Positions 53,497-60,223 of a stretch of 64,000 nt of DNA are shown in pieces. The stretch's first letter is position 1; every line of letters starts with the position of its first letter. Below the pieces are notes generated by a model, which saw only the letters and a program-made list of their open reading frames with translations, searched no databases and was not told the DNA's origin. This stretch comes from CAMLHU01 sp039917855. Lineage in GTDB: Bacteria; Gemmatimonadota; Gemmatimonadetes; Gemmatimonadales; GWC2-71-9. Both the position numbers and the translations under genes were made by a program. Location of the stretch: positions 1 through 64,000 of the forward strand of contig JBDSIR010000146.1 in NCBI GenBank assembly GCA_039917855.1. The letters run 5' to 3'.

Positions 53497-53614
53497 GGCT
53501 GCCGGCTACTGGCTGTTGACTGCTCCGTGCTGCGGACTGGCACTGTCGCGATCGGCCAGAAGCCAGGAGCCAGGGGCTTTCGGGTTCGATGTCCACCGGA
53601 ACAGCAGCACCGCC
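53497..53614. repeat. 118-bp direct repeat, copy 2 (within the CPBP gene end)
   Basis: This copy is the 3' end of the CPBP protease gene. The stop TAG at 53506 lies in a heptamer word (AGCCAGTAGCC), so the repeat defines where the protein ends. Confidence 0.9.
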
Positions 53615-54390
53615 GATGCACCTACGATGATCGTCGCGATGGCCCCGCCCTCTGGACCGAAGGCGCTGCCGGTGAGCCAGGTCGGTCCACCAGTGGCGTA
53701 GTCCAGCATCGGCAATGTGAACGCCAGTCCGCTCACCGGGGCGCCGAGTGCCGCAAGGGTAAGGTTCCAGCCGAGGTGCACACCGGTGGCGGCCCAGATC
53801 CCGCCCGGCAGCCAGAGCGCCGCGCTCAGGAACACCCCGGCCAGTGCCACGTTGGCGACGGCGAGGCCGGTCACGTTCGGGTTGCCCAGGTGCGCCGCCC
53901 CGAAGAGGATCGAAAGCACCAGCGCCGGCCCCAGCCGCCCGAATGCCCGCGACAACGCCACATACCCCACCCCGCGGAAGAGCAGCTCTTCGCTGAAGGC
54001 CGCAGGGAGCATGATCAACGCGAGCGGCCCCACCGCTTTCAACCAATCGATCGCAGACCCCCCATCGAGCGACCACGCCGCGCCGCCGGCCGGGATGGCG
54101 ATCGCGAGCGCCAGGAGCGCCGGGACCATGCCGATCACAAACCCGACCCCGAATCCCTTCGCCGGATCCCCCGTTCCGCGCCAGCGTAGGTCGGCGAGAT
54201 CCCACTTCAGCGCAACGCGGCCGATGAGCCACGTCGCCAGGCCAAAGCCCGCAATCTGGGCGACGACCCCCAACCACAATCCGGAGATCGGCGCCCCTGA
54301 GCGCTTCAGGATGAGCCCGGTCGCGATCGCCGCCACGATGCCGGACGCGAAGAAGGCGACCGTCCACCCGATCGCCTTCCACCGGGACAT
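53506..54390 (-). CDS. CPBP-family intramembrane metalloprotease
   Basis: A 294-residue membrane protein from ATG 54390 with eight or so helices. Abi/CPBP motifs: EELLFRGVGYVALSRAFGR near 134, SILFGAAHLGN near 161, and GIWAATGVHLGWN near 203 (Glu-Glu, His, His). Related to CAAX-processing proteases; function often in peptide or bacteriocin self-protection, substrate unknown. A TTG at 54438 overlapping bioY is an alternative start. The last 25 residues (KAPGSWLLADRDSASPQ...) are repeat-encoded and not family sequence. Confidence 0.88.
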   Translation of the reverse strand: MSRWKAIGWTVAFFASGIVAAIATGLILKRSGAPISGLWLGVVAQIAGFGLATWLIGRVALKWDLADLRWRGTGDPAKGFGVGFVIGMVPALLALAIAIPAGGAAWSLDGGSAIDWLKAVGPLALIMLPAAFSEELLFRGVGYVALSRAFGRLGPALVLSILFGAAHLGNPNVTGLAVANVALAGVFLSAALWLPGGIWAATGVHLGWNLTLAALGAPVSGLAFTLPMLDYATGGPTWLTGSAFGPEGGAIATIIVGASAVLLFRWTSNPKAPGSWLLADRDSASPQHGAVNSQ

Positions 54391-54409
54391 TCCGGTCGCC
54401 GTCACTGCC

Positions 54410-54988
54410 TCACAGGACTCGACGGACTCGGCCGCCAAGACCGAGCCCCAGACCCGATGCCAGCGCGACTTCGGCCATATCGGTCAGGCCGAAGGGAATC
54501 ACACCCATCGCGAGGGCCGCGCCGGGGTTCCCGGTCACGATGGTGAGCCAGGCCCAGCCGCCGAGGTGCACCACCGCCATCCCGGCAATTGCCCCGAGAA
54601 GGTAGCGCAGCGGAGTGATGATTCGCGTGGCGTGCAACGCGACCCAGCCGGCCACGAACGCGCCGAACGGGAAGGCGATGAGATACCCACCGGTCGGGCC
54701 GATGATCTTGAGGAATCCGAAGCCGCCGCCGGCGAAGACCGGGAGCCCCGCCATCCCCGCCACGAGGTAGGTCACCAGCGCCGCCGCGCCGAGCCGGGGC
54801 CCGAGCACGAGGCCGACCAGCAGAAGCGCGCCGCCCTGCAGCGTCTCCGGCACCGGGCTGAAGGGGACCGGGAACTCGAACTGTGCCACGACGGCCACGA
54901 ACGCGGCGCCGAGTGCCACGGCGATGACCCGGCGTACGGTGTGGACGCGGGTGGCGGGAACGGCGCCTGCGAGGGTCTCGGTCGTCAT
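54410..54988 (-). CDS. bioY: BioY biotin transporter substrate-binding component
   Basis: A 192-residue membrane protein with six helices. PVPFSPVPETLQGGALLLVG near 47 and KIIGPTGGYLIAFPFGAFVAGWV near 102 are BioY signatures. It binds biotin as an ECF S-component or alone. No bio synthesis genes are in view, so the cell may salvage biotin for its carboxylases. ATG 54988 overlaps the thiolase stop (TGATG). Confidence 0.92.
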   Translation of the reverse strand: MTTETLAGAVPATRVHTVRRVIAVALGAAFVAVVAQFEFPVPFSPVPETLQGGALLLVGLVLGPRLGAAALVTYLVAGMAGLPVFAGGGFGFLKIIGPTGGYLIAFPFGAFVAGWVALHATRIITPLRYLLGAIAGMAVVHLGGWAWLTIVTGNPGAALAMGVIPFGLTDMAEVALASGLGLGLGGRVRRVL

Positions 54989-56172
54989 CAAGCCTTCTCC
55001 ACGCTGAGGGCCACGGCGTTACCGCCGCCGAGGCAAAGGGTCGCGAGGCCGGTCGAGACCTTCCGGTCGGCCATCGCGTACAGAAGCGTCGTCAGCACGC
55101 GCGCGCCGCTGGCCCCGATGGGGTGCCCCAGCGCGACGGCGCCGCCATTCACGTTCACCTTGTCGAAATCCCAGCCGAGGGCGCGGCCGTCGGCGATGGC
55201 CTGGACTGCGAACGCCTCGTTGGCCTCGATGAGGCCGTAGTCGGAGATCTTGGTCCCCATCTTCTTCATCAGGTTCTGCACCGCGAGGATCGGGGCGAAG
55301 AAGAGCTCCTTCGGCTCGCCGCCGCCGGTGGCGTACCCCGTCACCGTCGCGAGGATGGTGAGACCGTGCGCCTTGGCGTATGCCTTGGACGTGACGACCA
55401 GTGCACTGGCGCCGTCGTTGAGCCCGGGAGCGTTGCCGGCCGTCACCCGACCATCCTTGCGGAAGGTCGGCTTGAGCTTTGCCAGCGCCTCGATCGACGT
55501 GTCCTTGCGGGGACCCTCGTCCTTGCTCACGACCACCGGGGTCTTCCCCGCCACCGTCACCGGGAGGATCTCGGCGGTGAACTTGCCGTTCTCCTGCGCC
55601 GCGATGGCCTTCTGGTGGCTCTTGAAGGCGAACTCGTCCATCTCGGCGCGCGTCACGCCGCTCTTGTCGGCGGTGTACTCGGCGTATTCACCCATATGCA
55701 CGTTGCCGAACGAGTCCCAGAGCCCGTCGCGGATCATCCCATCGACCAGGGTCTGGTCCCCCGCCTTGATCCCGCCGCGCATCCCGTAGACGTAATGGGG
55801 CGAGGAGGACATCGCTTCCTGCCCGCCGGCGACGATCACCTGCGCGTCGCCCGCCTTGATCGCCTGTGAGGCGAGCATCACCGCCTTCAAACCGGAGCCG
55901 CACACCTTGTTGATGGTGAGCGCGGGCACGACGCTGGGGATCCCGGCATGGATCAGCGCCTGACGGGCGGGAGCCTGACCCGAACCCCCCTGCAGCACCT
56001 GGCCGAAGATCACCTCGTCCACCACGGCGCCGTCGAGCTTGGCGCGGACCAGCGCTTCCCTGATGGCGAGGGCGCCGAGCTGGGGAGCGGAAAAGCTGGA
56101 GAGCCCCCCGAGGTAACGACCGATGGGGGTGCGGACGGCGGAAACGATGACCGGCGTGGTGCTATCGGACAC
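54988..56172 (-). CDS. Acetyl-CoA acetyltransferase (thiolase)
   Basis: A 394-residue type II thiolase (GTG start). Nucleophile Cys91 in INKVCGSGLKAV, EANEAFAVQAI, His in GGAVALGHPIGASGAR and second Cys in LATLCLGGGNAV. Cleaves 3-oxoacyl-CoA or condenses acetyl-CoA. Leads the bioY-CPBP unit; with the 3-hydroxyacyl-CoA dehydrogenase 1.7 kb downstream it completes beta-oxidation. Confidence 0.96.
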   Translation of the reverse strand: MSDSTTPVIVSAVRTPIGRYLGGLSSFSAPQLGALAIREALVRAKLDGAVVDEVIFGQVLQGGSGQAPARQALIHAGIPSVVPALTINKVCGSGLKAVMLASQAIKAGDAQVIVAGGQEAMSSSPHYVYGMRGGIKAGDQTLVDGMIRDGLWDSFGNVHMGEYAEYTADKSGVTRAEMDEFAFKSHQKAIAAQENGKFTAEILPVTVAGKTPVVVSKDEGPRKDTSIEALAKLKPTFRKDGRVTAGNAPGLNDGASALVVTSKAYAKAHGLTILATVTGYATGGGEPKELFFAPILAVQNLMKKMGTKISDYGLIEANEAFAVQAIADGRALGWDFDKVNVNGGAVALGHPIGASGARVLTTLLYAMADRKVSTGLATLCLGGGNAVALSVEKA

Positions 56173-56203
56173 GGGAGTCCCGGGCTGAGTTCAGGCCGGG
56201 AAA

Positions 56204-56243
56204 ATAGCGGGTAGGCGGGTGGGCGGGTAGGCGGGTAGGCGGT
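56204..56243. repeat. Octamer words GTAGGCGG
   Basis: Four tandem words GTAGGCGG/GTGGGCGG upstream of thiolase, directly joined to the 97-bp repeat. No inverse arm seen. Confidence 0.75.
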
Positions 56244-56244
56244 C

Positions 56245-56341
56245 GCCGAGGGCGGGGCGCCCCCGCCCCGCCGATGGGTCGAGGCAGAGCTCCGTCAACG
56301 GCGGCGCGAGGTAGCGCCGCCCTCGGCCGGCATCCCAACAA
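56245..56341. repeat. 97-bp direct repeat, copy 1
   Basis: Identical to 57514-57610 except for one base. The ends are inverted (GCCGAGGGCGGGGCGC against GGCGCGAGGTAGCGCCGCCCTC, i.e. a GCCGAGGGCGG terminal repeat), and each copy is followed by a small CCCGCRAT...ATCGCGGG palindrome. The two copies flank the orphan gene at 56381. Confidence 0.9.
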
Positions 56342-56380
56342 CAGGGCCCGCAATGAAATCGCGGGCCGTTCGTCCTCGCC

Positions 56381-57421
56381 CTATCGACACCTTCCAAGGC
56401 AGGTGAACCGAACGAACGCCACCTCCCCAGCCCAGCGCACGCTGGCACGCAGATGACGAGATCCGACCGTTGTAATGCCGTCACCTGGCCGCAGTTGCCA
56501 CCGCTGCCGCCGCCCGACCGGTCGAGCCTGATCCCGAGATCGGGTTCCCCCATCGACCGATCGCCGCTCGATGCGAAGTCCCTCACCGTAGATCGCCTCG
56601 ACGATCCACCGTTCTGCATCTCCCGCCGGCGGCGAGGTCCAGCCGTAGACCGGCGAAGCCGCAACACAGGTCAAGTCACCGCATTCATCGAATCCAGTCG
56701 GGATCGTGAGGGTCGAATCCAGGGGGAGCGCCTCGACGGGGTCATCGGAAATGCGTGCCCCGATCTCGGCATCAAGATGCCATTGGCCGTCGCGACCTCG
56801 GAACAGCACGTCATCGGGCAAGGCCAGGACCGCTGGAAGCGCTGCGACCAGGAGCTCCTCACGGAGCGCGCTGGAATCTCTGGGCAAGGAGATCAATACC
56901 ACCTGATGCACGACTGCGCTGTCACCGGGCCTGCGTGCCACATAGTCAAGCGGGATCCGCTGCGGAGATCCTCGTCGACCGACGATCGCGACGACCAGCG
57001 CTGCCACCTGGGAGGAATCGTCTTTCCCGCCATAGATCCAGCGTTGAGTGTCCGCCGCAAGGACGGCACGGGAGAGGATCGCAGAATCCGGAGTCCCTGG
57101 CTCGATGATCAGCCAAGGTGCCAGGAAAAGGGCATAGCACTCGCCGTACCAGCGGATCTCCCGCTGAAGAAAGTGCTCGGTCGTCTGGCAACTGCTCCTG
57201 GCGTATTCGATCCGCTCGCGCTCCGGCGTCGGGTCTCCCGCGGAGAGTGCCCGCCAGAGCACCTCGGTCGAGTAGGGGGGTGTGCCGATGCTTACCGGGA
57301 TGACCACGGGCGTGCGCAAGACGGCTCGCGGGGACTGCGCGTGAGCGTCCTCGGCGAGGCTGCTGACGAGCAGCACGACAGCGGCGACCATCGCAAGAAT
57401 GACTGTTTTGGAAAACTTCAT
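56381..57421 (-). CDS. Orphan secreted protein
   Basis: A 346-residue protein with a clear signal peptide (residues 1-29, cleavage after AHAQ). Four to six cysteines (SSCQTT, YGECYA, DECGDLTCVAA, FTCLGRC) suggest disulfides in a periplasmic fold. No family is recognised. Base composition is lower in GC and codon use is more relaxed than in neighbours by eye. It is bracketed by 97-bp near-identical direct repeats, which suggests acquisition as a cassette. Confidence 0.65.
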   Translation of the reverse strand: MKFSKTVILAMVAAVVLLVSSLAEDAHAQSPRAVLRTPVVIPVSIGTPPYSTEVLWRALSAGDPTPERERIEYARSSCQTTEHFLQREIRWYGECYALFLAPWLIIEPGTPDSAILSRAVLAADTQRWIYGGKDDSSQVAALVVAIVGRRGSPQRIPLDYVARRPGDSAVVHQVVLISLPRDSSALREELLVAALPAVLALPDDVLFRGRDGQWHLDAEIGARISDDPVEALPLDSTLTIPTGFDECGDLTCVAASPVYGWTSPPAGDAERWIVEAIYGEGLRIERRSVDGGTRSRDQARPVGRRQRWQLRPGDGITTVGSRHLRASVRWAGEVAFVRFTCLGRCR

Positions 57422-57513
57422 GGGTGGTCAGGTTCGAGTACTCCGGAGATGCCCTTGCGCCTGAAATCAGCACACACCCGCGGCGCAGCCGCGGCGGGTG
57501 TTGCTGCGGACCC

Positions 57514-57610
57514 GCCGAGGGCGGGGCGCCCCCGCCCCGCCGATGGGTCGAGGCAGAGCTCCGTCAACGGCGGCGCGAGGTCGCGCCGCCCTCGGCCGGC
57601 ATCCCAACAA
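57514..57610. repeat. 97-bp direct repeat, copy 2
   Basis: Second copy of the repeat at 56245. It lies between the orphan gene and the end of thrS, next to another palindrome (CACCCGCGGCGCAGCCGCGG, 57474-57493). Confidence 0.9.
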
Positions 57611-57632
57611 AGCCCCGCGATTTCATCGCGGG

Positions 57633-59555
57633 CTACGGCATCAACGCCCTGCTCTTCTCCTCACCCGCCACCTTCGCCACGAACTCCGCCACCGGCATCA
57701 CCGTCTGCTTGGTCCCCGCCCCGCGCACCCTGACCGCCACCGCACCCGAGTCGGCCTCGCGCTGTCCCACCACCGCCATGTACGGCACTTTCAGGACTTC
57801 GCCATCGCGGATCCGGTAGTTGAGGGTCTCGTTCGAGTCATCGACCGTGACCCGGAGCCCCGCATCGCGCAGTTGCTTGGCCACCGCATGCGCCGCCGCG
57901 GCCTGCGCGTCGCTGATCGGGAGCACCCGTACCTGCTCGGGCGCGAGCCAGACCGGGAACGCCCCGGCGAAGTGCTCGATCAGGATCGCGATGAAGCGCT
58001 CGAACGAGCCGCTCACCGCCCGATGGATGACGACCGGCCGGTGGGGATGGTTGTCCTCCCCCACATACGTCAGGGCGAACCGCTCCGGCGCGTTGAAGTC
58101 GAGCTGGATGGTGCCGAGTTGCCAGGCTCGCCCGATCGCGTCGTAGACGTCGAAGTCGATCTTGGGGCCGTAGAACGCCCCGTCTCCCGGCTTGAGTTCG
58201 TATGGCAGCCCGGTCGCCTCGAGCGCAGCCTTCAAGCTCGCCTCGGCACGATCCCAGAGCGCGTCATCACCGATACGGACCTCCGGCCGGGTGGCGAACT
58301 TGAGCTTCGCCTCCAGCCCAAAGGTCTTGTAGTACGCCAGGATGAAGTCGGCGATCCGCTTCACCTCGGCGGGGATCTGCGACTCCATCAGGTAGATATG
58401 ACAGTCGTCCTGGGAGAACTGCCGCACGCGCGTGAGGCCCGAGAGCGCCCCGCTCACCTCGTTCCGATGCAGCACATCGTAGGTGCTGTAGCGGGTCGGG
58501 AGCTCGCGGTAGCTGTGCCGCCGCGACGCGAAAAAGAGGTGGTGCGACGGGCAGTTCATCGGCTTCAGGGACATGTCGTGCTCCCCGGTCTCCTTGTCGA
58601 GGACGAGGAACATGTTCTCCTGGTACTTCCCCCAATGCCCTGACTGCTCCCAGAGCGCTTTGTGGTACAGCAGCGGGGTCCGGACCTCCTGATACCCTTC
58701 GCGCTCCAGCTCGCGCAGATAGGCGTTGATGGTGTTGTAGATCGCCGTGCCGCGCGCGGTCCAGAAGGCGGCCCCCGGCGCCACCGGGAAGAAGTGGAAG
58801 AGATCGAGTTCCTTCCCCACCCGGCGATGGTCCCTCTTCTTCGACTCCTCGAGGCGGTGGGTATACGCCTCCAGGTCCTCCTTCTTGAACCACGCCGTAC
58901 CATAGATGCGCTGCAGCATCTGCCGCCGAGAATCCCCCCGCCAGTACGCCCCCGCGATGCTCAGCAGCTTGAAATGCTTCAGCCGCGACGTGCTCGGCAC
59001 ATGCGGTCCCCGGCAGAGGTCGACGAACGGGCCGTCGGTGTAGACAGTGATGGTCTCGTCGGCGCCGAGGTCGTCGATCCGCTCGAGCTTGAGGGGATCG
59101 TCCTTGAAACGCTTCTTTGCCTCCGCCCGATCCACCACCTCGCGCGTGAACGGGTAGTCCGCCTTGGCCACCTCGACCATTTTCGCCTCGATCTGTGCGA
59201 GATCCTCAGGCGTGAAGGGGCGATCGAGCTGGAAGTCGTAGTAGAACCCGTCCTCGATCGGCGGCCCGAATCCGATGCCGGCATTGGGGAAGAGCTCGCG
59301 CACGGCCGTGGCCAGGATATGGGCGGCGGAGTGGCGGAGCACCTCGAGAGCGTCGGGGTCGCGGTCGGTCAGCAGCGATACGGTGGCGCCATCCTCGAGC
59401 TCGCGGCCGAGGTCGCGGATCTGGCCGTTGACGCGGGCGGCGAGCGCTGCCTTGGCGAGGCCGGGCCCGATGGCCTGGGCCAGGTCGCGGGCGGTGCTGC
59501 CAGCGGGAAGTTCGCGGACACTCCCGTCGGGGAGGGTGATGCGGAGCTGGCTCAC
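57633..59555 (-). CDS. thrS: Threonyl-tRNA synthetase
   Basis: A 640-residue class II synthetase with all domains: TGS (residues 3-60), editing domain with HSAAHILATAVRELFP near 76 and the SAD/zinc segment, catalytic core with KPMNCPSHHLFF near 330 (zinc Cys), FSQDDCHIYL, and an anticodon-binding domain (PEQVRVLPISDAQAAAA). The GTG at 59555 overlaps the stop of an upstream 50-codon gene. No T-box leader was seen. Confidence 0.97.
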   Translation of the reverse strand: MSQLRITLPDGSVRELPAGSTARDLAQAIGPGLAKAALAARVNGQIRDLGRELEDGATVSLLTDRDPDALEVLRHSAAHILATAVRELFPNAGIGFGPPIEDGFYYDFQLDRPFTPEDLAQIEAKMVEVAKADYPFTREVVDRAEAKKRFKDDPLKLERIDDLGADETITVYTDGPFVDLCRGPHVPSTSRLKHFKLLSIAGAYWRGDSRRQMLQRIYGTAWFKKEDLEAYTHRLEESKKRDHRRVGKELDLFHFFPVAPGAAFWTARGTAIYNTINAYLRELEREGYQEVRTPLLYHKALWEQSGHWGKYQENMFLVLDKETGEHDMSLKPMNCPSHHLFFASRRHSYRELPTRYSTYDVLHRNEVSGALSGLTRVRQFSQDDCHIYLMESQIPAEVKRIADFILAYYKTFGLEAKLKFATRPEVRIGDDALWDRAEASLKAALEATGLPYELKPGDGAFYGPKIDFDVYDAIGRAWQLGTIQLDFNAPERFALTYVGEDNHPHRPVVIHRAVSGSFERFIAILIEHFAGAFPVWLAPEQVRVLPISDAQAAAAHAVAKQLRDAGLRVTVDDSNETLNYRIRDGEVLKVPYMAVVGQREADSGAVAVRVRGAGTKQTVMPVAEFVAKVAGEEKSRALMP

Positions 59556-59704
59556 GGGGTCGGCAGCGCTCCACCGATGGCGGCGGCCGCGTCGGCGTAG
59601 AGAAAGTAGAACACGACACCGAGCGCCACGATGGCGGTCGGAAGCGACCAGCGGACGAGGTCGAAGAAGGTGACGTACTCGCGTTCGTCGCTCATCGGGG
59701 TCAT
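59552..59704 (-). CDS. Small single-helix membrane protein upstream of thrS
   Basis: A 50-codon frame not normally called: MTPMSDEREYVTFFDLVRW then a membrane helix (SLPTAIVALGVVFYFLYA) and ADAAAAIGGALPTP. Its TGA overlaps the thrS GTG (GTGA), the same coupling used throughout this chromosome, which supports it being real. A second ATG at 59695 (MSDEREYV) is possible. Function unknown. Confidence 0.6.
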   Translation of the reverse strand: MTPMSDEREYVTFFDLVRWSLPTAIVALGVVFYFLYADAAAAIGGALPTP

Positions 59705-59800
59705 GCGCTCGAGTCGTGGAGAATGGTGCCTGCGCCGTGCGGCAGGCTCATGTTAACTTAATCGCAATCTTGCACTTTCGGCATTTCTGAGGAGCGTACG

Positions 59801-60223
59801 GTGCGTCGAACGGAACGGCAGGGCGAGTTGGCGGTCTGGGCCGCGATGGGGCTCGGGGTCGGGCTTGTGGCGGGGTTCGCCCTGGCCGAGGCAGTCGGCG
59901 CGGTGGACCTGAAGCGCCTGGCGCGCGCCGTGGCACGGATCGGCGCCGACCACAGCCCGGCCACGCTGACGCCGGATCAGGCGGCGCGCGCCGCGGCGCT
60001 GGCCCTCGGCCAGACCCCCGGGCTCGCCGGTCTGGAGCTCGAGACCCGGGCCCTCGGCCCCGGTCGGGTGGAGCTGCTCGGGTGGGTTCCCGACCGACGC
60101 AGCCGGGCGCTGGCCGAACGCACCGTGGCGGGACTCGACGGGATCACCGCCGTGGTCAACCGGCTCCTGGTGGAGCGGGAAGACAGCAACGCGCCGCTCA
60201 CCCTCGCGGACCAGTCGGCATGA
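59801..60223 (+). CDS. BON-domain membrane-anchored protein
   Basis: A 140-residue protein, GTG start with GAGGAG about 8 bases upstream. An N-terminal helix (AVWAAMGLGVGLVAGFALAEAVGA) anchors it; residues about 60-130 form one BON domain (LETRALGPGRVELLGWVPDRRSRALAERTVAGLDGITAVVNRL). BON domains bind membranes or polymers. The stop overlaps the valS ATG (ATGA). Confidence 0.8.
   Translation: MRRTERQGELAVWAAMGLGVGLVAGFALAEAVGAVDLKRLARAVARIGADHSPATLTPDQAARAAALALGQTPGLAGLELETRALGPGRVELLGWVPDRRSRALAERTVAGLDGITAVVNRLLVEREDSNAPLTLADQSA

Noticed and set aside
59556..59800. T-box leader or attenuator ahead of thrS
   Set aside because: No T-box sequence, specifier loop or terminator-antiterminator pair is visible; the interval holds a small coupled gene. 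None was seen at aspS or valS either.
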